A stretch of DNA of 8,306 nt from CAZOSF01 sp964582415. GTDB lineage: Bacteria; Bacteroidota; Bacteroidia; Flavobacteriales; Flavobacteriaceae. Position 1 is the stretch's first letter; the number at the start of each line of letters is the position of its first letter. The position numbers and the translations under genes were made by a program. Where the stretch lies: contig CAZOSF010000085.1 in the NCBI GenBank assembly GCA_964582415.1, positions 1-8,306 of the forward strand. The letters run 5' to 3'. Below the pieces are notes generated by a model that saw nothing but the letters and a program-made list of their open reading frames with translations, was not told where the DNA came from and made no database searches. Below, piece by piece: positions 1-6,322 of the stretch.

Positions 1-1128
1 ATTCATAATCCGATAGGGTAAATTAAAGGGCGGTTTGTTGCGTTTGTACGTGTAAAGATTGAATGGTTTTTGTCCTTGCCATGTTATTTTTGCCACCTGA
101 GGATTCCGTTTCTTGATATAGGCGATTTGAATTTTTCTATCGGCTAGATACTCTTCCGGTAGGGTATTGATAAATTCGCACATCCTATTGTCGTAATAGG
201 GCAAAGTAATGGGCTTTACAGCAGCAAATATGGAAAGATTGGTAGATGTCCAACGGGGTGCCCAATACAAGCTTTTAAAGGCGCGCATTTTTGCACTCAG
301 ATTTTGCAGGGGAAGGTCTTGCCACAAGGCATGGAGACGTTGCTTTAAATAGGTTTCGAAATCTCCATCCAAGGACCACGCATTCCATAAAGCGCTTGCT
401 AATTCCTTGCCTCCTTTCTTGACAATCTTTTTTTCAATATACGCAGGAAAGGCATCCTCCGAAATCCCTTCCGGCACTCCTCTATCAAATAATACATCGC
501 CCCAATGACCTAAACTGAAAACATCACCTAATTTTCCGATTTCCGATTTTACCGCCATTTGACGCGGATGGGTGAATTCGCTATAGCAGCCATTGATGGC
601 CCCGAGTTCTTCCACACAAGACCAAAGGTAGCCCGAGCCGATTTGAAAGGATTCGAACGGAAAGTGACAGGCAGTTGCAATTTTTTTAGCAATGGAAGTT
701 TCCTTATAGCCCCCTTCAAATTCGTAGCTGTAACTATGCACTTCCTTTCCCAAATATTTCAACGCCACCGCCTGCGATCGACTATCGAGTCCTCCCGACA
801 GCGGAAGGATCACTGTTTTATCAGAAACCTGTTCGTCGATGATGGACTCAAATAATTCGGTGAATTCGGAAAGTGCACGCTCGAAAGAAATAGTGCGTGG
901 GCGGTATTCCCACTGAAAATAACGTTCTTCGACTTTCAATCGATTTTCGAAATCTAGGTCATAGGAAGTCGCGGGAGGTACTACTTTTTGGTTGGTATAA
1001 AAAGTGTCTCGGTCCAAAAAAAAACCAATTGCCACAAACACACAAATAGCCTTCAAATCCCATTCGGCCGGTCCGTCTGTTTTGTAGAATGTAGGGGCGA
1101 TCGGAATTATCGGTGTTCGATTGGACAT
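1..1128 (-). CDS. Asparagine-synthase-like amidotransferase domain protein, C-terminus cut by window edge
   Basis: The frame is open from an ATG at 1128 to base 1, giving 376 visible residues; the C-terminus lies outside the window. An in-frame TAA at 1155-1153 limits upstream extension. The PP-loop ATP-pyrophosphatase signature SGGLDSR sits at residues 111-117, followed by a helix/strand pattern typical of the Asn_synthase domain and a second loop, SLGHWGDVLFD (205-215), at the position of the family's SGEGSDE-like loop. Such enzymes adenylate a carboxylate with ATP and form an amide. Full AsnB proteins have an N-terminal glutaminase with Cys2 and about 230 residues before the PP-loop. Here residue 2 is Ser and only 110 residues precede it; residues 27-59 resemble just the tail of the glutaminase domain. 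It is therefore probably not a glutamine-dependent asparagine synthetase. Given the neighbours, I infer amidation of a sugar acid or a related glycan modification. The domain call is strong; the substrate is unknown. Confidence 0.85.
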   Translation of the reverse strand, partial: MSNRTPIIPIAPTFYKTDGPAEWDLKAICVFVAIGFFLDRDTFYTNQKVVPPATSYDLDFENRLKVEERYFQWEYRPRTISFERALSEFTELFESIIDEQVSDKTVILPLSGGLDSRSQAVALKYLGKEVHSYSYEFEGGYKETSIAKKIATACHFPFESFQIGSGYLWSCVEELGAINGCYSEFTHPRQMAVKSEIGKLGDVFSLGHWGDVLFDRGVPEGISEDAFPAYIEKKIVKKGGKELASALWNAWSLDGDFETYLKQRLHALWQDLPLQNLSAKMRAFKSLYWAPRWTSTNLSIFAAVKPITLPYYDNRMCEFINTLPEEYLADRKIQIAYIKKRNPQVAKITWQGQKPFNLYTYKRNKPPFNLPYRIMN

Positions 1129-1153
1129 ATTGACTTGGTTATTTGAAGATTGT

Positions 1154-1185
1154 TAAAGGTACAGAAGTCAAAAAAAACAGACAAC
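1154..1185 (-). promoter_or_regulatory. Candidate Bacteroidota-type promoter for the asparagine-synthase-like gene
   Basis: On the minus strand, GTTG (1185-1182) is followed after 20 bases by TACCTTTA (1161-1154). This resembles the Bacteroidota primary sigma consensus, TTTG or TTG about 19-21 bases before TAnnTTTG, with the final G replaced by A. Transcription would begin near 1148, leaving a leader of about 20 bases before the ATG at 1128. It lies in the 92-base gap between the 1221-2411 gene and the asparagine-synthase-like gene, one of only two sizeable breaks in the cluster. The spacer includes a run of eight T. AT-rich DNA yields such matches by chance, so this is a candidate only. Confidence 0.3.
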
Positions 1186-1213
1186 CAACAAAACAGAACT
1201 GAAAACAGAATTT

Positions 1214-1241
1214 TTAATTACTAATTGTTAATTACTAATTG
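1214..1241. repeat. Perfect 14-bp tandem duplication spanning a stop codon
   Basis: The unit TTAATTACTAATTG (plus strand) occurs twice with no mismatch, at 1214-1227 and 1228-1241. It covers the last codons and TAG stop of the 1221-2411 glycosyltransferase. Each copy contains AATTACTAATT, which is self-complementary except for its central base. The two copies (1216-1226 and 1230-1240) can therefore also pair as a hairpin with a 3-base loop and one central mismatch, though every pair would be A-T. Because 14 is not a multiple of 3, the duplication changes the reading frame at the gene's end. Confidence 0.85.
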
Positions 1242-2411
1242 ATACAACTCTTCCATATCGGCGACCATTCTTTCCATCGAGTGCTGTGCTTCCACCTTTT
1301 TTCTGGCTTCAAGACGAACCCTTTCAAGTTCTTCCAACGGTAGCTTTTGAAAATGCAGTAGGGCCCTTTCCAGAGAATCCGAATCATGTGTTGGCACCAG
1401 CCATCCAGATTGCCCGTCAGAAATCAACTCTGCCAGACCACCACATTGGGTGCTAATCACCGGCAAGCCCAAGAACATGGCCTCTATCACCACATTGGCG
1501 ATTCCCTCCTCCAAACTAGAAAGTAAAAGTACATCGGCGGACTTCATATAATCATAGACCTCCTGTTGTGAGATACGCCCTGTAAATTCCACCTTATCCT
1601 CCAACCCGTAGGCATGTCTGATATAGAGCAACTCTTCATCACCTTCCGCCCCAATAATTGTATACTGGAAGTCCATCCCCTTCCCATTCAATCCATTCAT
1701 GGCTTCCAAGGCATAGGAATAACCTTTTATCCAATGAGGCCGACCCACAGATAAAATCTTCAATCGCTTTTTTTTCGAATATTGGTCGATAAATGGTAGG
1801 GTTTCCAGTTTAAAACCTGAGTATACTACACGGTCGATTTTCGCCTCGTCATTATAAAGCAAATCCCCCTTTTCTGCTACGGCCTTGGCCACCGAATGAA
1901 ATCCGTCCAAATACGGATACCAGCCTGCTAAATAGTTTCTGTTTTCCCTGTCGGTAAAGGGGCGAACATTGATTTGATATCCCCGCTGACTTAATACCAT
2001 GGCAAAGTTTCGTTTTGTCTTGTAAGGTTCCATCCACGGCAACAAGGAGGGCCATTGCAGGTGTACGATATCAGGGGCAAAAAGTTGGAGAGAGACATCC
2101 AAGGAAAGGGATTGCAGTGCCGGCCAATTCTTGGAAAAAGAAGCTTTGAGGCACCTGGACAAGGGCTGCCACCTTCCTTTCAAAAACATCGCTTTAAAAG
2201 CCCAACCAAACGCAAGTAGCATGAGCTTAACAGGTTGGGAAGCACTTCCGCAATTCAAGTACCGAACTCCCCGTATGGACGCGGGTGTGCCAGCAAATCC
2301 CATGATAGCCACATGATGGTTCGCTGCCAATTTCTCAGCCAACCTCCGAATAAAGGAAGGGGGGTGTAGATTCCCATCAAATAGAACGATCTTCAATTTC
2401 CTGGCACTCAT
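1221..2411 (-). CDS. Family 4 (GT-B fold) glycosyltransferase
   Basis: This 396-residue protein has the usual length and two-lobed layout of GT4 retaining transferases, which move a sugar from a nucleotide donor to a growing, usually lipid-linked, oligosaccharide at the cytoplasmic face of the membrane. The N-terminal acceptor lobe starts with a beta strand (KLKIVLFDGN, 5-14) and has DIVHLQW at 114-120. The donor lobe opens with KILSVGRPHWIKG (218-230) and carries the family's E-x7-E motif, E302 to E310 within EEGIANVVIE. GLPVIST and GGLAELI follow. The ATG overlaps the TGA of the pyruvyl transferase gene as ATGA at 2411-2408, so the start is well supported and the pair is probably translationally coupled. 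The 3' end lies inside a 14-bp tandem duplication that defines the last residues (VINN). The donor and acceptor sugars cannot be read from sequence. Confidence 0.93.
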   Translation of the reverse strand: MSARKLKIVLFDGNLHPPSFIRRLAEKLAANHHVAIMGFAGTPASIRGVRYLNCGSASQPVKLMLLAFGWAFKAMFLKGRWQPLSRCLKASFSKNWPALQSLSLDVSLQLFAPDIVHLQWPSLLPWMEPYKTKRNFAMVLSQRGYQINVRPFTDRENRNYLAGWYPYLDGFHSVAKAVAEKGDLLYNDEAKIDRVVYSGFKLETLPFIDQYSKKKRLKILSVGRPHWIKGYSYALEAMNGLNGKGMDFQYTIIGAEGDEELLYIRHAYGLEDKVEFTGRISQQEVYDYMKSADVLLLSSLEEGIANVVIEAMFLGLPVISTQCGGLAELISDGQSGWLVPTHDSDSLERALLHFQKLPLEELERVRLEARKKVEAQHSMERMVADMEELYQLVINN

Positions 2412-3226
2412 GATTCGTATTCCAATTTTAAGGAAGCAATCTCGTTAAGAAGACGCTCCTGTAGCTCTTCTAGCTTAGTATCCTTACTTAAAAAAGCCGA
2501 GTTTCTCCTTATGCCCCGAAAGATCCACGACCATCGTTTCTGTTTGATAAAAACCTTCCATTTCGGATCATTGGGGTAAAACCTGGGTAGGGTCCATATT
2601 TTTGGGGAAACACCAACAGATGCCGACCAATCTTTCCATTTAAAATAATTAAAAGAAGCATAGGAGGCAACGGGAACCCAGGGAATGCGATAGGCGTCTG
2701 CCAAAATCGCTCCATGCATGGCTTCCGTAATGAGCAGTTTGGAGGCATTGATTCGCTCCAAAATCGAGGGTACAGGATCCATCGGATCGATGTAATGAAT
2801 CCCCATCTCTTCCATAACTTGTCGATAAATGGGATTCCCTACACTAAAATGAGGCATGTAGGAGCATGAATACTTCTTACCTACTTCAGTCATAGGAAAC
2901 ATCAAGGGTGTGAGTATTGCAGGATCGGTAATGGCCTTTTCTTGTGATAATCCCATAGCCTTGGCCGATAAAGGACCGCGAACGAAGTAAATCTTGAAAT
3001 TGGATTCTGTGGTTTGACTTTCCGCATGGGCGCCCGAACCGAAAACCAAGATGTTGGAATGAGGATACTGCTTTTTTGCGGCTCTCAATATAGTCCCTAT
3101 CCCGAAGAAGACCTCCTTTTCATCATCATCGAAAAAATTGGGCAGAAAGTGGGGCCAAAGATAGCGATTCAACTCATCTCCAAAATTGGAACCACCGCCT
3201 TCAGGGATATAATAATGCAGCTTCAT
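2408..3226 (-). CDS. Polysaccharide pyruvyl transferase family protein (ExoV/GumL-like)
   Basis: This 272-residue protein matches the PS_pyruv_trans family, whose members use phosphoenolpyruvate to add a pyruvate ketal to a sugar in an exopolysaccharide unit, giving the glycan extra acidic groups. The N-terminus MKLHYY then NFGDELN (14-20) is characteristic of the ExoV-like branch. Further motifs are GIGTIL (42-47), VFGSGAH (61-67), FVRGPLS (81-87), DPAILTP (101-107) and the conserved C-terminal block ITEAMHGAILADA (166-178). I chose the ATG at 3226 because it forms an ATGA overlap with the upstream gene's stop and has the purine-rich GGAAGAAGA directly before it. The frame is also open to an ATG at 3310, but those 28 extra residues would lie within the neighbour and are unlike the family. 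It sits between two glycosyltransferase genes. The pyruvylated sugar is unknown. Confidence 0.9.
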   Translation of the reverse strand: MKLHYYIPEGGGSNFGDELNRYLWPHFLPNFFDDDEKEVFFGIGTILRAAKKQYPHSNILVFGSGAHAESQTTESNFKIYFVRGPLSAKAMGLSQEKAITDPAILTPLMFPMTEVGKKYSCSYMPHFSVGNPIYRQVMEEMGIHYIDPMDPVPSILERINASKLLITEAMHGAILADAYRIPWVPVASYASFNYFKWKDWSASVGVSPKIWTLPRFYPNDPKWKVFIKQKRWSWIFRGIRRNSAFLSKDTKLEELQERLLNEIASLKLEYES

Positions 3227-4251
3227 TCTTCTTCCAATTTTGATACAAGGGTCTTGGTAACAGACACTACTTTTACTATTGCAGGTTGTGATCGCTTGAT
3301 GAATCCCCAATAGGTATTCTTCTTTAGCTTTTGAATTTCAGAAGCCTGAAACATGAGATGGTCTGCAAAATACTGTTCCAATTCATCTTGAGAAAGTCCA
3401 GCGCTATTAACAATATCCCTCAGAAGCAATTTGATGCTTTCCACTCGATTACCAGATAAAAAGGTATCCGGATGATTGGAAAAATTCGTAAACTTTTTAA
3501 TGAAATCCTGGGCATCGTAAGCATGATAATGCAAAATATGGCCTTTTTTTAGGGTATTGGGTCGATGCCCATTGCGCAAGCGAAACTTGTGCACATTATG
3601 AGGAATGAGGTCCCGGTCCACGCGAATGGCGGCCTTTCCAAGATGCTGGCCATACCAATAATTAAATCGTTGCTGTTTCTTGGTAAATGGATTGTAAAAA
3701 TTCTTTAGGATTCGTTCAAACCTACTTGGGTAACTGGAGGTTGCCTTAAACCACTCCCCTTCTGCAAATACATTGGAATACGACCTTTTGTCCTGAAGAA
3801 ATTCCAAGGTTTGCAATTGCACTACTTCCGTAGCAGGAGGCAGGTTCGCAAAAAAGGAGGGCAAATGGGAAGGTTCGTTTAAATCGGTCGCCACCAATTC
3901 ATCGGCATCGAGGGAAATCAACCAATCGATACCCATCTCCCGACACTTCAAAAAAGCATCATAGGTATTTAAGCATTGTCTTGCGGTATGATGCTCTTGA
4001 GCTTGGGAAGTAAATTTTTCCAGAGCCACATCCTCCGCATAGAGCTCGGAAGCTACAGAGTCGAAAACGCTACAGTTCGGAAGTCCGGAAAGGGAGGCCT
4101 TACCGGAATCGGTGGTAGCATCAAAATAGACAAAGAGATGTTGCGCCCCAATGGCCAAATGGTATTGAAGATTGGCAGACAGTATGCGTTCTTCATTTTT
4201 CACTGTCATCACCACAGCAACTTTTATCTTATCTGGAGGCAAGTCGCTCAT
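3223..4251 (-). CDS. Glycosyltransferase, family 2/92-like (GT-A fold)
   Basis: This 342-residue protein opens with a nucleotide-sugar-binding strand and KNEER motif (VAVVMTVKNEER, 11-22), then a YHLAIGAQHLFVY pattern (30-42) typical of the Glyco_tranf_2_4/GT92-like group. The metal-binding DxD is DAD at 115-117 within WLISLDADELV. A later HYHAYDAQDF segment fits the conserved C-terminal part of that group, and a Lys-rich tail ends the protein. It would add one sugar to the repeat unit in the cytoplasm. The start overlaps the end of the upstream family 4 gene by 23 bp; later in-frame Met codons would remove the first beta strand, so I keep the ATG at 4251 despite a weak ribosome binding site. 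Its TGA overlaps the ATG of the pyruvyl transferase, which suggests tight coupling. Sugar specificity is not predictable. Confidence 0.88.
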   Translation of the reverse strand: MSDLPPDKIKVAVVMTVKNEERILSANLQYHLAIGAQHLFVYFDATTDSGKASLSGLPNCSVFDSVASELYAEDVALEKFTSQAQEHHTARQCLNTYDAFLKCREMGIDWLISLDADELVATDLNEPSHLPSFFANLPPATEVVQLQTLEFLQDKRSYSNVFAEGEWFKATSSYPSRFERILKNFYNPFTKKQQRFNYWYGQHLGKAAIRVDRDLIPHNVHKFRLRNGHRPNTLKKGHILHYHAYDAQDFIKKFTNFSNHPDTFLSGNRVESIKLLLRDIVNSAGLSQDELEQYFADHLMFQASEIQKLKKNTYWGFIKRSQPAIVKVVSVTKTLVSKLEEE

Positions 4252-5317
4252 ACAATGCGTTTAAATGGGACAATTCTTTCTTTAAAGAAAATCGCTCTGT
4301 TGCAAATAATCGAGCCCGCTCTGAATATTGCCGATAAAGCGATTCATCTTTCCACACCTTTATTGCTTCGTCCAAAATGGCATTGGTAGACGCCAAATCA
4401 CACACCCAACCTGTTTCAAAATGCCTCACAACCTCCGGAAGGCCGCCTTCATTGGAGACTATTGGCGGAACTCCCAACGTCTGTGATTCGATCACCGACA
4501 TCCCTAATGACTCTGACCGACTAAGTTGCATCAAAAAATCATAAGACGGCAAAACGTTTCTGAATTCTGCATTCGATATTTTTCCTAAAACCCGAACTTC
4601 TTGCTCCAACCCCATTTGTGATCTTAAAAAATAAAGTTGGTCTAAATCGGGGCCGTCACCATAAAAATCATATTGAAATGGAATGCCTTTCGTTTTCAAA
4701 TATTTCGCACATTCCAAATGACGCGCGATGTCCTTTTCCCAGCACATTCGGAATGCCGAAACCAACCTTAAAATTTCTTTGTTCGGAGACTTAGCTCTAA
4801 GATCTTCTGGTTTACCAAATGAAATGGGTATGACTTCAATTCTATTTTCCTCAATACCCCAGCGTCTCAAGTAGTCTCTCTGATGCTCGCTCATCACTAC
4901 AAAGGAATCTATCCATCCATTACTTTCTCTGTAAAATCTTCGCCATTTTTCAGACATATGTGGCTTTACATAGGTATCACCCCCTCTCAATGTAATGCAA
5001 ATCAAGGGACGGCTACCAGCGGGGATATTCAACAGCCCTTTTAGTTTAGGAAATAGATAAGAATGCTGTAAATGCACCAAGTCAAAAGATGCCATCCATT
5101 GCAGATCAAGCCGTTCATTTCTTACCAGCCGTAATTTTCTCAAAAGCGTGAAGGCTTTTCTTCTCCAACCATGAAAATCCATTACAAAATCAGCTTTTGG
5201 ATGTTTTTTATAAGACAAACTTTTAACTTCATGATAATTGCCCAGATTTTCCAAAACCCCCCATAGGTAGTTTTGATAGGTTTCTGGCATAGAATCATAG
5301 ATATAAAGTATTTTCAT
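4229..5317 (-). CDS. Family 4 (GT-B fold) glycosyltransferase
   Basis: This 362-residue protein is a GT4 transferase expected to add a sugar to a lipid-linked intermediate in the cytoplasm. The first strand is MKILYIYDS (1-9), DLVHLQHSY (79-87) marks the acceptor lobe, and LRGGDTYV (110-117) is a loop often seen in this family. The donor lobe has LVSAFRMCWEKD (185-196), YDFYGDGPD (216-224), LGKISNAE (244-251) and the E-x7-E motif, E269 to E277 in ESLGMSVIE, followed by GGLPEVV. It is similar in layout to the protein at 1221-2411 but not closely alike by eye, so a recent duplication seems unlikely. A TAA at 5323-5321, in frame and only two codons upstream, fixes the ATG at 5317. It is preceded by an 88-base gap, the only real break among the genes from 8224 down to 1221. 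Confidence 0.92.
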   Translation of the reverse strand: MKILYIYDSMPETYQNYLWGVLENLGNYHEVKSLSYKKHPKADFVMDFHGWRRKAFTLLRKLRLVRNERLDLQWMASFDLVHLQHSYLFPKLKGLLNIPAGSRPLICITLRGGDTYVKPHMSEKWRRFYRESNGWIDSFVVMSEHQRDYLRRWGIEENRIEVIPISFGKPEDLRAKSPNKEILRLVSAFRMCWEKDIARHLECAKYLKTKGIPFQYDFYGDGPDLDQLYFLRSQMGLEQEVRVLGKISNAEFRNVLPSYDFLMQLSRSESLGMSVIESQTLGVPPIVSNEGGLPEVVRHFETGWVCDLASTNAILDEAIKVWKDESLYRQYSERARLFATERFSLKKELSHLNALYERLASR

Positions 5318-5405
5318 GGTTTATTTCAATTGGCACAAGATATACAATCCTTGGCTTTCATATCCCCTACTTGGACACATTCAAAGTAATTTAAATCGGC
5401 ATGGA
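5318..5405 (-). other. Intergenic gap with a short Cys-containing open frame, possible gene remnant
   Basis: This 88-base stretch separates the methyltransferase from the downstream family 4 gene in an otherwise closely packed cluster. On the minus strand one frame is open from a GTG at 5412 to a TGA at 5328-5326 (28 codons). It reads like protein, with HADLNYFECV followed by GDMKAKDCISCAN and a CxxC pair. Its only ATG would give 11 residues. Length alone is no evidence, because a run like this is common by chance. A second short frame (5380-5321, 19 codons) overlaps it. I see no convincing terminator. TTACTTTG (5391-5384) with a TTG 17 bases upstream is a poor promoter match. Confidence 0.25.
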
Positions 5406-6320
5406 TCAACACTTTCTAATCCATAAATTTCCACCAGTATTTTTGTAGGCTAAAGGTAGATCGCCAAAAGATTCCCTATGGAACCGATGCATATAATCAC
5501 TAAATAAAATAATTTCAAATTGGTTATTGTACATTAAGAAAGATCTTAAAAAATAAGTTTCGTTCCAATTTCGCCCACCAAAAACCCATGCTTTTGGATA
5601 TTCGAACGGATAAAATATATCATGAATATGAACGAACACCCCTTTAGGGAGTACAGGTAATATTTCGAATAACAAATAATTTACGTCACTTCCCGTCTTT
5701 ACAATATGGGTGCTATCTATGAACAATATATCATTCGCTTTTAAGCCTTTAAAAAATGAAATTGGAATATCTTGAACATTTTCTTGCAGAACAGAAACAT
5801 GTGATGGTGGTGTCGAACCTATTAAATTGATGAGACGACTTGGATAAGGTTCGATAAATTTTAGCTGAATTTCGGATTTAAAAAAAAGCTGGTTCACATC
5901 CATCATCAAGGCAGAAGAAAAACCAGACCCAACTTCGATAATCGTTGCTGGCTGAAATTTTCGCATCATGCTATAAAGAACAATGCCATCGGTGTACGAA
6001 TAGTAACTATTTTCAAAATAATAGCGTAAGTGTGTTTGCTTTTCTGCCGTAAAAGGAAGTTCAGTATAATACTCTTTAAAAGAATTCAATAATAGGGTTT
6101 GATTCTCACTATTCAAGTTTATACCGTTTAACTCCTGCGATTCCTGCTCTTTCCAAATTTTGGATGCTCGCCCGGTAAGCTCTTCATAATTTACGACAGG
6201 GGAATAAAAGTGGCCTGGTGGCACACGACTATATTTTTTCCATGTAATGTTTTCTGCGTATAAACTACGCACGTGTGGAAGTTTATTGAGCCATTGCTTA
6301 ACGCTGTCTTTTATTGTCAT
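5406..6320 (-). CDS. Class I SAM-dependent methyltransferase (Methyltransf_24-like)
   Basis: The 304-residue protein has a long N-terminal region (about 1-120) and then a Rossmann methyltransferase core. Motif I is IIEVGSGFSSALM (127-139). An acidic residue ending the next strand, FIEPYP (155-160), probably contacts the SAM ribose. ILFIDSTHI (198-206) and the histidine-containing HIHDIF (231-236) follow, the latter as in O-methyltransferases related to the Methyltransf_24 group. It probably methylates a hydroxyl on a repeat-unit sugar, but this is inferred from its neighbours. I chose the ATG at 6320, two bases after the preceding TGA (TGACCATG); a TTG at 6326 would add two residues and is less likely. 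The gene is clearly AT-richer than the downstream half of the cluster (30% GC in bases 5461-5520), suggesting a different origin. The C-terminus (GGNLWIRKC) looks complete. Confidence 0.85.
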   Translation of the reverse strand: MTIKDSVKQWLNKLPHVRSLYAENITWKKYSRVPPGHFYSPVVNYEELTGRASKIWKEQESQELNGINLNSENQTLLLNSFKEYYTELPFTAEKQTHLRYYFENSYYSYTDGIVLYSMMRKFQPATIIEVGSGFSSALMMDVNQLFFKSEIQLKFIEPYPSRLINLIGSTPPSHVSVLQENVQDIPISFFKGLKANDILFIDSTHIVKTGSDVNYLLFEILPVLPKGVFVHIHDIFYPFEYPKAWVFGGRNWNETYFLRSFLMYNNQFEIILFSDYMHRFHRESFGDLPLAYKNTGGNLWIRKC

Positions 6321-6322
6321 GG

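Noticed and set aside
559..855. 98-codon plus-strand open frame
   Set aside because: It lies wholly antisense to the PP-loop region of the asparagine-synthase-like gene and shows no domain pattern.
3014..3313. 99-codon plus-strand open frame
   Set aside because: It is antisense to the pyruvyl transferase N-terminus and the end of the next gene, with no family features.
3976..4389. 137-codon plus-strand open frame, the longest antisense frame
   Set aside because: It is a shadow of the coding strands of two clear glycosyltransferases, crosses their junction, and its product has no recognisable motif.
5384..5411. TTG-N17-TTACTTTG as a promoter for the 4229-5317 gene
   Set aside because: The spacer is shorter than usual for the Bacteroidota type and the second box has the wrong second base; AT-rich DNA gives such matches by chance.
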